Under the pieces are notes generated by a model. It worked only from the letters and a program-made list of their open reading frames with translations. It was not told the origin of the DNA and ran no database searches. Shown piece after piece: positions 1 through 8,317 of a stretch of 64,000 nucleotides of DNA (the first letter of the stretch is position 1; each line of letters starts with the position of its first letter). The DNA lies in contig NZ_CP134500.1 in the NCBI RefSeq assembly GCF_031760065.1, positions 5,146,001-5,210,000 of the forward strand, given 5' to 3'. Position numbers and translations under genes: made by a program. Source of the stretch: Streptomyces durocortorensis (lineage in GTDB: Bacteria > Actinomycetota > Actinomycetes > Streptomycetales > Streptomycetaceae).

Positions 1-174
1 GAGTACGCCAAGTCCCTCTGCCGCACCTGCCCGCTGGTCGAGGCCTGCCTCGCCGGCGCGAAGGACCGCCGCGAGCCGTGGGGCGTCTGGGGCGGCGAAC
101 TGTTCGTCCAGGGTGTCGTCGTGGCCCGCAAGCGGCCGCGTGGCCGTCCGCGCAAGAACCCGGTCGCAGCGTGA
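1..174 (+). CDS. wblC: WhiB-family redox regulator WblC (WhiB7 type), C-terminal part
   Basis: This is the 3' end of a gene cut by the window edge; 57 residues remain. The CxxC of the WhiB iron-sulphur region (CRTCPLVEAC) is followed by the family turn GVWGG. The tail KRPRGRPRKN is an AT-hook. Only the WblC/WhiB7 subgroup of WhiB proteins carries such a hook; in mycobacteria and Streptomyces it activates intrinsic antibiotic-resistance genes together with the principal sigma factor. The gene order that follows also fits wblC. The missing N-terminus prevents a check of the first two iron-sulphur cysteines. Confidence 0.9.
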   Translation, partial: EYAKSLCRTCPLVEACLAGAKDRREPWGVWGGELFVQGVVVARKRPRGRPRKNPVAA

Positions 175-359
175 CCGCCACCTGTGGGGTCCCCGCCCCC
201 ACACACCGGAACCGCCTCGGAACGATCGACCGCCCCCAGACTCATGACCCCCGGAATCAGGCACCAATGATCACCCCCACGAAGGAGCCCGTCGGCTCCG
301 CCACCCCCGACGTCACCATCATCGGCGCGAACGACTCGCGTCAGAACAGGACCCGCGAA

Positions 360-530
360 ATGCAACTCATCCCAGAAGCCCTGGCGCGTGCGCATATGCA
401 CGACCGCCTGCGAGAGGCCCAGGAGGACCGCCAGTCGGCCCGCCTGGTCGCCGCCCGCCGGATGCAGCGCCGAGCGGAGCGCGCCTCCCTGCGCGCCCGC
501 CGTGCGCTGGCCATGGCGGTCATGCACTGA
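360..530 (+). CDS. Small basic actinobacterial protein of unknown function
   Basis: A 56-residue protein, rich in Arg, Ala and His, with a predicted helical middle (EALARAHMHDRLREAQE) and a strongly basic C-terminal half. Start ATG 360 is preceded by AGGA at 348-351, eight bases away. An in-frame ATG at 267 would add 31 residues, but nothing comparable precedes it. Similar short proteins follow wblC in other Streptomyces, as far as I recall. No function can be assigned. A strong hairpin follows at 549-584. Confidence 0.7.
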   Translation: MQLIPEALARAHMHDRLREAQEDRQSARLVAARRMQRRAERASLRARRALAMAVMH

Positions 531-548
531 CCGTGCGACCGATCACTC

Positions 549-584
549 CACCACGGGGCCGTCCGACAGGACGGCCCCGTGGTG
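549..584 (+). terminator. Hairpin terminator after the small basic protein
   Basis: A perfect 16-bp stem (CACCACGGGGCCGTCC with its complement) closes a 4-base loop, 18 bases after the stop codon at 530. No T-run follows, which is usual for Streptomyces terminators. Confidence 0.75.
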
Positions 585-631
585 CGTTGTGCCGCCGCGC
601 GTCCGCCCGCTCGCGGGGATATCGTCACGAG

Positions 632-835
632 GTGGACGAGGAGACCTATTCCCCTGACCGGCCTGCCGACGGACGCGTGGTGTGCGCCCGCTGTGGGACC
701 GCCGCCGACGGCGACACGGCCCCTCCGACCTGGCTCTGCTCCATGGAGGACGGACGCCGTCTCCACTTCTGCGAGGACTGCGCCCGCCTCCACATCCGCG
801 CGATCGAAAGCCGCCTCGACTCGCTCTGGTGGTAA
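632..835 (+). CDS. Small zinc-ribbon-like protein of unknown function
   Basis: A 67-residue acidic protein with two cysteine pairs, CARC (about residues 18-21) and CEDC (about 48-51), separated by a short hydrophobic stretch (WLCSMEDG). The spacing suggests a single zinc-ribbon. The start GTG 632 was chosen because the conserved-looking sequence begins there (VDEETYSPDRPADGRV); no convincing Shine-Dalgarno sequence is visible, so the start is uncertain. It is convergent with the ABC1 gene, only 18 bases away. Function unknown. Confidence 0.6.
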   Translation: MDEETYSPDRPADGRVVCARCGTAADGDTAPPTWLCSMEDGRRLHFCEDCARLHIRAIESRLDSLWW

Positions 836-853
836 CCGCGCCCCGCCCCCGTC

Positions 854-2359
854 CTACGTCTGGACGGCCTCTCCCGCCTGCTCGCCCTTCTCGCCGGCGT
901 ACGAAGTGAGCTCCGCAGCCTGCTCGGACTCGGGGTCCTGCTGGAACTCCGAGTCCGCTTCGAACTCCAGGGCCTCCTCAGGCTGCGCGGACTCCGCGAC
1001 GAACCCCGGCAGCCACGCTTCGAGCTCGTCCCGCAGCCGGACCGTCGCCCCCAGCTGACACAGCACTCCGATCGTGCTGAGGGTCACCCGGTGTATCAGC
1101 ACATACGACGGCGGAAGGTTCAGCTGACGGCCCAACTGGTGGGCGGGGGAGCGTGGATCGGCTATCCGGGCCGCCTGCTCACGGATCCAGCCCCGGGTGA
1201 AGGCGAACTCCTCCACCTGCGCGGGCTCGATGATCGGAAGCAGATAGTCGAGGACCGCGTCCGGGTCGAGCTCGATCGACTCCTTCACGAACCCTTCCTC
1301 ACGCAACAGCCCGTACACCGCCGCGGCCTCGCCCTCCAGCGCCAGCCGCAGGGAGTCGCCGATGTTCCGCGGCAGCCCGCCCGGCAGCCGGTCGACCGTG
1401 CCGAAGTCCAGGACCCCCAGACGCCACGCCCCCGCCGGGCCTCTCGCCTGGTCCTCCGCCGGGCCACTCGCCTTGTCCCCCGCCTGGGGCAGCAGCCGGA
1501 AGTTGCCCGGATGCGGGTCGGCGTGGAGCAGGCCGGTGCGTGCCGGGCCGGAGAAGAGGAAACGGGCCAGCAGCTGACCCGCCCGGTCCCGCTGTTCCGC
1601 GGTGCCCTGCGTGATGACCTCGGACAGCGGGATTCCGTCGATCCACTCGGTCACCAGCACCTGATCGGACTGGTGTACCACCTGGGGAATCACCACATCC
1701 GGGTCATCCGCGAACTCCGCCGCGTGCTCCCGCTGCGCCTGCGCCTCCAGCTCGTAGTCCAGCTCCTCCGATACGCGGTCGCGCAATTCCTTGATGAGCG
1801 GCTTGATGTCCATGCCCGGGACGAGCGGGCCGAGCAGCCGGGCGAAACGGCTCAGCTGGGCGAGATCGGAGAGCAGTGCCTCGCCCGCGCCGGGATACTG
1901 CACCTTCACCGCGACCTCGCGGCCGTCGTGCCACACCGCACGGTGGACCTGCCCGATCGAGGCGGCGGCCGCCGGAGTGTCCTCGAACTCCAGGAAATAC
2001 TCCCGCCAGTCCTCCCCGATCCGCTCGGCGAGGACCCCGTGGACCGTGCGGGCGGGCAGGGGTGGCGCGGCCTCCTGAAGCTTGGTCAGCGCGGCCCGGT
2101 AGGGACCGGCGACCTCCTCGGGAAGCGCCGACTCGAAGACGGAGAGCGCCTGGCCCAGCTTCATGGCCCCGCCCTTCAGCTCTCCCAGGGTCTTGAACAA
2201 CTGGTCCGCCGTGCGCTGCTGGACCTCGCGGGCGACGAGCTCGGCGGACTTCCCGCCGATCCGCTTGCCCAGGCCCCACGTGGCGCGGCCGGCGAAGCCG
2301 AGTGGGAGCGCGGCCAGCTTGGCGGTACGCGTAACCGCCTTCCGGGGAAGATCAGACAT
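854..2359 (-). CDS. ABC1/UbiB/ADCK-family atypical kinase-like protein
   Basis: 501 residues. Diagnostic motifs in order: the KxGQ region MKLGQ (about 66-70), an alanine-rich loop AAAASIGQ (about 130-137) in place of a normal P-loop, VAVKVQYP with the ATP-site lysine (about K152), the catalytic HADPHPGN (279-286), and DFG (318-320). The family includes UbiB and mitochondrial ADCK proteins, ATPases linked to isoprenoid-lipid homeostasis. Residues about 291-311 form a low-complexity insert between the catalytic loop and DFG. ATG 2359 has GGAGGGG six bases upstream. Its substrate is unknown. The C-terminus is Glu/Ala-rich and probably disordered. Confidence 0.88.
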   Translation of the reverse strand: MSDLPRKAVTRTAKLAALPLGFAGRATWGLGKRIGGKSAELVAREVQQRTADQLFKTLGELKGGAMKLGQALSVFESALPEEVAGPYRAALTKLQEAAPPLPARTVHGVLAERIGEDWREYFLEFEDTPAAAASIGQVHRAVWHDGREVAVKVQYPGAGEALLSDLAQLSRFARLLGPLVPGMDIKPLIKELRDRVSEELDYELEAQAQREHAAEFADDPDVVIPQVVHQSDQVLVTEWIDGIPLSEVITQGTAEQRDRAGQLLARFLFSGPARTGLLHADPHPGNFRLLPQAGDKASGPAEDQARGPAGAWRLGVLDFGTVDRLPGGLPRNIGDSLRLALEGEAAAVYGLLREEGFVKESIELDPDAVLDYLLPIIEPAQVEEFAFTRGWIREQAARIADPRSPAHQLGRQLNLPPSYVLIHRVTLSTIGVLCQLGATVRLRDELEAWLPGFVAESAQPEEALEFEADSEFQQDPESEQAAELTSYAGEKGEQAGEAVQT

Positions 2360-2423
2360 GTGCCCCTCCAGTTCCCAGACTGCCGTGCCGCTCCAGCCTC
2401 CGGTGTCACTCCGTCGACGGCGG

Positions 2424-3608
2424 TCACCCGGCCATTGTGTCCTGCGCCGGAAAACTGCCCGAGGCCCGATCCCCCTTAGCGGGTGTCCGACAACTCCGAG
2501 TCGGCTCACGGGCGCTCTCGGTCCCGCCGCAGGAACAGTCCGCATGCGGGCCGATCCGCTCGGAGCGCCAGTCCAGCAACGGCAGAGCGGCCTCCCAGCG
2601 AGCGCCCGTGCTGGCCGGGAGGTCCCCGTCCAGAAAGGCCAGGGCATGGGCCGCGGCGAGACCGGCGACCGCGGTGGCAAGCCCCAGATCGCAGGCGGGC
2701 CCCGCGCCCCGCCGCCCCGAACGCCACTGGGCCAGCATCCGGGGCCACTGCGAATCCCGGTCCGTGCGATGCAGCTCCAGGCACCCCGCGCAGCCGGTGC
2801 CCCCGGGCAGCACCAACGGTCCGACCACCCCCGTCGCCTCGATCACTCCCGCATAGAGATGAGGAGTACCGGACGCGATCCAGGGCGCCGCGGTGTCCGG
2901 AAGGGGCGCGTACACCGCGAGGCCGTCCCGGGGCGCGACGACGACCAGCGAAAGACCGGGCTGTCCGGCGCCCCCGTCAAACCTCGCCCCCGCCCCCGCC
3001 GACCGGGGAGCCGGTCCGGGCGCGGACCGGCGGACGAGGCGGCGGGCGGCCACGTCGCGTCGTTCCCCCACGGACGCCGGAGGCAGCCCCGCGGGCGCCA
3101 CATCCCAGAGCTCGGCCCGCCCCCCGTCCAGCACTTCAACCTCGCCCACCCCCGCACCCGACAACAACGAGGCGATCGACGCACCCACCCGCCCCGCGCC
3201 CCGCACCTGGACCCGCATCGCCCGCCGGGCCGCCATCCGGCGCAGGCCGCCGCCCGGTTCGGGATGGACGATGGAGAGCGAGGCCACATCGGGACGTTGA
3301 CGATCCATCACCTCGGCCCGTCGGCGCAGCGCATCGGTGTCCGGGGCCGCCGATCTCGGATCGTCGAGGAGCCCGGCGTCCGTCAAGCGCGAGAGCAGCA
3401 AATCGACATGACGCTCCGACAGGTCCAGAGCCCTGGCTTCCTCGTAAAGGAGTGGCAGGCCGCGTGTGCCGTCGAGCAGTTCCAGGAAACTTCCGGTGGC
3501 GATGTCCACCGGACCGAGCGTCACGGCGTGTGCGGGCGTCACCCCGAACTGCACGGTGTTCCGTCCGCGCCAGGCACGGCGCAGTGCGGGCTTCAGCATC
3601 GGATGCAT
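2424..3608 (-). CDS. ThiF/E1-like adenylyltransferase-fold protein (cyclodehydratase-like)
   Basis: 394 residues. The N-terminal third resembles the partner-binding region of TOMM/bacteriocin cyclodehydratase E1-like proteins (GRNTVQFGVTPAHAV). A Rossmann segment follows (VRGAGRVGASIASLLSGAG, about 131-149), then a single structural-zinc pair GCAGC and a late CSC. E1-like proteins activate or bind C-terminal carboxylates of small modifiers or precursor peptides. Neither a YcaO partner nor a precursor peptide is visible nearby, so this looks like the stand-alone actinobacterial form. ATG 3608 has GGGGGAG six bases upstream. It is divergent from the YgjP-type peptidase across 218 bp. Function unproven. 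Confidence 0.72.
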   Translation of the reverse strand: MHPMLKPALRRAWRGRNTVQFGVTPAHAVTLGPVDIATGSFLELLDGTRGLPLLYEEARALDLSERHVDLLLSRLTDAGLLDDPRSAAPDTDALRRRAEVMDRQRPDVASLSIVHPEPGGGLRRMAARRAMRVQVRGAGRVGASIASLLSGAGVGEVEVLDGGRAELWDVAPAGLPPASVGERRDVAARRLVRRSAPGPAPRSAGAGARFDGGAGQPGLSLVVVAPRDGLAVYAPLPDTAAPWIASGTPHLYAGVIEATGVVGPLVLPGGTGCAGCLELHRTDRDSQWPRMLAQWRSGRRGAGPACDLGLATAVAGLAAAHALAFLDGDLPASTGARWEAALPLLDWRSERIGPHADCSCGGTESAREPTRSCRTPAKGDRASGSFPAQDTMAG

Positions 3609-3826
3609 GACTTCTCCCCCGAGTCCCCGAGCGATGTTGCGATCACGGATTCGCGAGCCGTACCCCGCGAGTCCTTGTCAGCATGCGGGCCGACGGCGAA
3701 CCCTGCGCAGAGTTGTCCACAGGCGGGGGGCGTTAGTCGTTCAAATAGTGCAAGCCGGCGTACGGATCGTCGCCGAACCGTCCCCGGGGCGGGACTTCCC
3801 GCGCGGACAGCGGGTAACGTCGTGGC

Positions 3827-4450
3827 GTGCCCGCCGACCCGTCGTCCGGCTTCGCCGGGGAGTTCCCCGCGCGCAGGTCCGGAAGCCATCAGCGCAGCGC
3901 GGCAGCCCATCCGGCCCGCGCTTCGGCGACGAGCGCGGTCGAGGTCCGCAGGAGCACCCGGCGCAGGAAGTCGGTCTCCGCGTACCGGGAGGGTGACCGC
4001 ACGATCGTGCTCATCCCCGCACGGATGTCCGAGGCTGAGGAGCGGCGCTGGGTGGGCGTGATGCTCGACAAGCTCGCCGCCCAGGAGAGCAAGCGGGTCC
4101 TGGGCGACACCGAGCTCGCGGAGCGCGCCGCGCGGCTGTCGGCCCAGTATTTCGACGGTCGCGCCCGGCCCGTCTCGGTGCGCTGGGTGACCAACCAGAA
4201 CACCCGCTGGGGCTCGTGCACCCCGGCCGAGGGCAGCATCAGGCTCTCCCACCGGTTGCAGGGCATGCCGGAGTACGTCGTCGATTACGTGCTCCTCCAC
4301 GAGCTGGCTCATCTGCTCGTGCCCGGGCACGGCCCGGGGTTCTGGCAGTTGCTGGAGTCCTACCCGCGCACCGAGCGGGCCCGCGGCTACCTCGAAGGTG
4401 TGGTGGCGGCCGAGCAGCTGCCCCACCTGCCCGCCGCCCGTGAGGAGTGA
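3827..4450 (+). CDS. YgjP/SprT-like zinc metallopeptidase
   Basis: 207 residues. The zinc site is HELAH (H158-H162), with a further histidine at GHGPGF (about H168). Just before it is the RWGSC motif (127-131), typical of the YgjP (DUF45) family of M48-like gluzincins. The first 50 residues are basic and low in complexity. Start GTG 3827 gives the usual length. E. coli YgjP has no firmly established substrate. The location, divergent from the E1-like gene, recurs in Streptomyces as I recall, which may point to a joint role. Confidence 0.85.
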   Translation: MPADPSSGFAGEFPARRSGSHQRSAAAHPARASATSAVEVRRSTRRRKSVSAYREGDRTIVLIPARMSEAEERRWVGVMLDKLAAQESKRVLGDTELAERAARLSAQYFDGRARPVSVRWVTNQNTRWGSCTPAEGSIRLSHRLQGMPEYVVDYVLLHELAHLLVPGHGPGFWQLLESYPRTERARGYLEGVVAAEQLPHLPAAREE

Positions 4451-4603
4451 CACGGGCACGGGTTTCCGAGCCACGCTCGGTGATCCCGAAGGGCCGCGTT
4501 CGGCGATTCTGTACCGGGTGTGTACCGGCTTGGTCGGATGTCGTCGATTGCGGTTAGCCTGGCGCGACGCATTCACCTTCCGGATGGGGGACGGTCGTTA
4601 CGC

Positions 4604-6229
4604 ATGGCCAGGGAATTCCAACGCGGCCACAAGGCCAAGATCAGTGACCTCACGGCAGGGACAGATCTGTACGTAGGTGTGCAGATCGCCGCCCCGGGGC
4701 TGACCTTCGACATCAGCTGCTTCGGCCTCGACGCCAACGAACAGCTCTCGGACGACCGGTATTTCATCTTCTTCAATCAGCCCAAATCGCCCGAGGAGTC
4801 CATTCAGCTCCTCGGCGCGCAGTCCGGCGACACCGAGTCCTTCCGCGTCACGCTCGACCGTATTCCGGCCGCCATCCAGAAGCTCTCGTTCACCGCGACC
4901 CTCGACGGCGCGGGGCAGATGTCGCAGATCGGCCCGGGGTACATCCGGATCGTCGCGGGCGGCGAGGAGGTGGTCAGGTACTCCTTCAGCGGATCGGAGT
5001 TCACCACCGAACGTGCGGTGATGCTCGGCGACTTCTATATGAAGGACGTCTGGCGCTTCGCCGCCGTCGGCCAGGGTTTCGACGGCGGACTCGAAGCGCT
5101 CCTGAAGAACTTCGGCGGCGAGGTCGCGGAGGAAGAGCCCCCGCCGCCCGCTCAGACCGCGGCCCCCGGGTTCGCCCCGCCGGCCCAGGCCACCGCGCCC
5201 CCGGCGTTCGGCGCCCCGCCCGCCGCTCCTGCGCCACAGGCCCCGCAGCCCGCGCCGTCCTTCGGTGCCCCGGCCACGCCCACGCCGCCGCCCGCGCCGC
5301 ACCAGTCGATGCACGCGGCGCCGACGATCGCGGCCCCGCTGGCGCCCCAGGCGCCTCAGCCGCCCCAGGCCCCGTCCCCGTACGGCCAGCCCCAGCAGCC
5401 GCAGCTCGGGCAGATTCCCGGACAGGTGCCGGGCCAGGGCGTCCCGCCCGCCGCACCCTTCGGCCAGCAGGCCCCGGCTCCGTACGGACAGCCCGCACCG
5501 GCCCCGTTCGGACAGCAGCCCCCCGGCTCCATGCCCCAGGGCGTCCCGCAGGGAGTTCCGGCCACCGGCGCGGGTCTTCAGGCGGCGCTCCAGCCGTACA
5601 AGGAGACCCCGACCGGGCAGCGCTGGACCCCGCAGAACAAGCAGCTCATGCGGGTCGACCTGACCATGGGCGGCGCCGGAGTGCTGGCCCGCCAGGGCAG
5701 CATGGTGATGTATCAGGGCAAGGTCGACTTCGGCTACAAGAGCGCCGGGTTCGTCGGTCGCGCGGTAGGCAACGCCACCGGCCAGGAGATGCAGCTCATG
5801 CGCTGTACCGGCCGCGGTCAGGTCTTCCTCGCCGAGGAGGGCTCGTATCTGCACCCGATCGAGCTCCAGGGTGACGCCATCTGCGTCTCCGCCGAGAACG
5901 TCCTCGCCTTCGACGAGTCCCTCCAGTACGAGGTCCGCAGGATCGAGGGGCACGGCATCCCCGGCGGCGCTCTGTTCACCATGCAGTTCCAGGGCACCGG
6001 CACCGTGGTCATCAAGACCCACGGCACCCCGGTCGTCCTGCCGGTCACACCCACCACGTTCGCCGACTGCAACGCCGTCGTCGCCTGGTCGGCCGCCTCC
6101 CAGGTGATCATTTCCAGCCAGGTCCGGCTGCGCCGTAACGCGTACCCGGGACACAGCGGGGAGACCGTGAACCTCCAGTTCCGGGGAGCACCCGGCAACT
6201 TCATCGTCGTCCAGCCCTACGAGGTCTGA
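4604..6229 (+). CDS. TerD-domain and AIM24-domain fusion protein
   Basis: 541 residues in three parts. Residues 1-175 are a TerD domain (LTFDISCFGLD, YFIFFNQ, GEEVVRYSFSG, MLGDFYMKD), the calcium-binding fold of tellurite/stress-resistance proteins. Residues about 178-340 are a Pro/Ala/Gln linker with many PAPxGQ-like units. Residues about 345-541 are an AIM24 (TRAP-like beta-helix) domain beginning LMRVDLTMG. Start ATG 4604 matches the TerD N-terminus; an in-frame ATG at 4520 would only add low-quality sequence. It leads a three-gene operon in which the next two genes are further AIM24 proteins, 11 and 19 bases apart. Role probably in the cell envelope or stress response, unproven. Confidence 0.87.
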   Translation: MAREFQRGHKAKISDLTAGTDLYVGVQIAAPGLTFDISCFGLDANEQLSDDRYFIFFNQPKSPEESIQLLGAQSGDTESFRVTLDRIPAAIQKLSFTATLDGAGQMSQIGPGYIRIVAGGEEVVRYSFSGSEFTTERAVMLGDFYMKDVWRFAAVGQGFDGGLEALLKNFGGEVAEEEPPPPAQTAAPGFAPPAQATAPPAFGAPPAAPAPQAPQPAPSFGAPATPTPPPAPHQSMHAAPTIAAPLAPQAPQPPQAPSPYGQPQQPQLGQIPGQVPGQGVPPAAPFGQQAPAPYGQPAPAPFGQQPPGSMPQGVPQGVPATGAGLQAALQPYKETPTGQRWTPQNKQLMRVDLTMGGAGVLARQGSMVMYQGKVDFGYKSAGFVGRAVGNATGQEMQLMRCTGRGQVFLAEEGSYLHPIELQGDAICVSAENVLAFDESLQYEVRRIEGHGIPGGALFTMQFQGTGTVVIKTHGTPVVLPVTPTTFADCNAVVAWSAASQVIISSQVRLRRNAYPGHSGETVNLQFRGAPGNFIVVQPYEV

Positions 6230-6240
6230 GGGAGCCCGTC

Positions 6241-6921
6241 ATGAACCAGCAACTCGCGGGCTTCGCCCCGACCCCCGTCAGCGCCCGCATGGAGAACCAC
6301 GGTTCGGCCATGCTCAAGGTCGCCATGGCCTCCGGACAGGACCTCTACGCACGCACCGGCTCGATGGTGGCGTACGAGGGCTTCATCCAGTACGAGCCCA
6401 ACCCGCCCGCCGTCCGGCAGATCGCCTCCCAGTGGATCACCGGCGAGGGCGCCCCCGTCATGAAGTGCTCCGGCGACGGGCTGCTCTACCTCGCCGACTA
6501 CGGCGCCGACGTGGTCGTCATCAACCTCAACAACGACTCCATCTCCGTCAACGGCACCAACCTCCTCGCCTTCGACGCGCACCTCACCTGGGGTGTCGAG
6601 AAGGTCAAGGGGATGGCCAAGTTCGCCGGACAGGGACTGTGGAACGTCGTCGTCCAGGGCACCGGATGGGTGGCCATCACCTCCCGGGGCACCCCGATCG
6701 TCGTCGACTGCGGACGCGGCGAGGACGAGACGTACGTCGATCCGGACGCGCTGGTCGCCTGGTCCCCGAACCTCAAAGTGAAGGGCAAGCGCAGCTTCAA
6801 GGCCGGGGCGCTGATCGGCCGCGGCAGCGGCGAGGCGTACCAGATGGCCTTCTCCGGCCAGGGCATCGTCGTCGTCCAGCCGAGCGAGGACAGTACGGAC
6901 CGCCTGCGGATCCGGAACTGA
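6241..6921 (+). CDS. AIM24-family protein
   Basis: 226 residues. A single AIM24 domain covers nearly the whole chain: an entry MLKVAMASGQDLYARTGSMVAYEG and the repeated beta-strand glycine pattern. GAGGGAG precedes ATG 6241 with normal spacing. It lies 11 bases after the TerD-AIM24 gene and is clearly paralogous to its C-terminal part (compare VLARQGSMVMYQG there with LYARTGSMVAYEG here). AIM24 is named after a mitochondrial protein needed for cristae organisation; the bacterial role is unknown. Confidence 0.85.
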   Translation: MNQQLAGFAPTPVSARMENHGSAMLKVAMASGQDLYARTGSMVAYEGFIQYEPNPPAVRQIASQWITGEGAPVMKCSGDGLLYLADYGADVVVINLNNDSISVNGTNLLAFDAHLTWGVEKVKGMAKFAGQGLWNVVVQGTGWVAITSRGTPIVVDCGRGEDETYVDPDALVAWSPNLKVKGKRSFKAGALIGRGSGEAYQMAFSGQGIVVVQPSEDSTDRLRIRN

Positions 6922-6940
6922 GGGGGAGGGAGAACACAGC

Positions 6941-7696
6941 ATGCAGAGTCCGCTTTTCAGCCACACCGAGCAGCAGACCCAGGACCGGTACGCCATCCAG
7001 AACCCGCAGCTCCTGCGGGTCGCGCTGACCGGCCACGACGACGTCCTCGCCCGCAAGGGCGCGATGGTCGCCTACCAGGGCCTGATGGACTTCGACGGGG
7101 AGTACCAGCCGCAGGCCCAGCGCAGCGCCCGCGCGCGGACCGGCGAGGGCCTCGACCTGATGCGCGTGTCCGGCCAGGGCACGGTCTACCTCGCCAACCT
7201 CGCCCAGCACATCCACGTCGTGGACGTCGACCGCGACGGGATGACCGTGGACAGCTCCTACGTCCTCGCGCTCGACTCCTCGCTGCACACCGAGGTCATC
7301 GCGGTGGACAGCCAGTACGGGATCTCCGGCAGCGGCAAGTACCAGCTCAACATCTCCGGCAGCGGCAAGGTCGCCCTCATGACCTCGGGCCAGCCCCTGA
7401 TGATGCAGGTCACGCCCGAGAAGTACGTCAGCGCCGACGCCGACGCGATCGTCGCCTGGTCCAGCTCCCTGCGGGTACAGATGCAGGCCCAGACGCACTC
7501 CACGGGTGTCTTCCGGCGCCGCGGCAACACGGGGGAGGGCTGGGAGCTGAGCTTCCTCGGACAGGGCTTCGCCCTGGTCCAGCCGAGCGAGGTCATGCCC
7601 CCGCAGAACGCCCAGATCGGTGAGGGCGCCCGCGCCCAGTTCGGCATCGGCCAGCAGGGCTCCCACGGCCAGAACCAGAACAACGCCTGGAACTGA
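6941..7696 (+). CDS. AIM24-family protein
   Basis: 251 residues, the third AIM24 domain in this operon (RVALTGHDDVLARKGAMVAYQG). The end is a Gln/Asn-rich tail (GIGQQGSHGQNQNNAWN). GGGGGAGGGAG lies upstream of ATG 6941. It closes the operon, which ends at a strong hairpin at 7719-7752. The three non-identical AIM24 domains suggest a hetero-oligomeric assembly, which is an inference. Confidence 0.85.
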   Translation: MQSPLFSHTEQQTQDRYAIQNPQLLRVALTGHDDVLARKGAMVAYQGLMDFDGEYQPQAQRSARARTGEGLDLMRVSGQGTVYLANLAQHIHVVDVDRDGMTVDSSYVLALDSSLHTEVIAVDSQYGISGSGKYQLNISGSGKVALMTSGQPLMMQVTPEKYVSADADAIVAWSSSLRVQMQAQTHSTGVFRRRGNTGEGWELSFLGQGFALVQPSEVMPPQNAQIGEGARAQFGIGQQGSHGQNQNNAWN

Positions 7697-7718
7697 CCGG
7701 CGCCCGCAGAGCACAGCA

Positions 7719-7752
7719 GTAAGGGGCGGCCTCCACAGAGGCCGCCCCTTAC
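7719..7752 (+). terminator. Bidirectional hairpin terminator
   Basis: A perfect 15-bp stem (GTAAGGGGCGGCCTC and complement) with a CACA loop sits between the AIM24 operon and the convergent Nudix gene. It ends in A/T on both sides and could serve both directions. Confidence 0.85.
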
Positions 7753-7774
7753 ACATATCTCTCTCAGCCTGCCG

Positions 7775-8317
7775 CTACAGCCGGGACCGCGTCGCCTCCA
7801 GCAGCCGTACGACGGAGGTGTCGGCCACCGAGGCCACCTCGTCGTAGGCGAACCAGCGCAGCTCCAGCGACTCCTCGCTGATCCGCTCCGCCGCACCGGC
7901 CGGGGCCAGCGCCGCGTACTGCACGTCCAGGTGCCAGTTACAGGGCGACGGAATGGGATGCCGGTCCAGCCGGACCGGTCCGCCCGGCAGCAGCGTGAGC
8001 CCCGGTACGCCGGACTCCTCCGTGGCCTCACGGAGCGCCGCAGCCTCCAGCGTGGCGTCGCCCGGCTCGCAGTGTCCGCCCATCTGGAGCCACATCCGCA
8101 GCTTCCGGTGCAGGGTGAGCAGCACCCGGCCGTGCTCGGGATTGATGACCAGGGCGCTGGCCGTGACGTGCCCGGCCTCGCAGGCCTTCCACATGCCGTC
8201 GCCGTGCAGTGCCAGATGGTCCAGATACGCCTGCCGCAGCTCCGCCTGGCCGTCGCCGGTCCCGTGCTCGGGGGCGTAACCCTTCAGTACGAGGGTGGCG
8301 TCGTCGTGCAGCGTCAC
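7775..8317 (-). CDS. Nudix hydrolase
   Basis: 180 residues. The Nudix box reads GHCEPGDATLEAAALREATEESG; the RE..EE.G core is intact, but the loop before it is one residue longer than the textbook GX5EX7 spacing. Nudix enzymes hydrolyse nucleoside-diphosphate-linked compounds; the substrate cannot be told from sequence. Start GTG 8317 overlaps the stop of the upstream DUF2342 gene (GTGA), so the two are translationally coupled. Confidence 0.85.
   Translation of the reverse strand: MTLHDDATLVLKGYAPEHGTGDGQAELRQAYLDHLALHGDGMWKACEAGHVTASALVINPEHGRVLLTLHRKLRMWLQMGGHCEPGDATLEAAALREATEESGVPGLTLLPGGPVRLDRHPIPSPCNWHLDVQYAALAPAGAAERISEESLELRWFAYDEVASVADTSVVRLLEATRSRL

Noticed and set aside
2424..3608. 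Thiazole/oxazole-modified peptide (TOMM) gene cluster
   Set aside because: Only the E1-like protein is present. No YcaO, dehydrogenase, precursor or transporter lies near.
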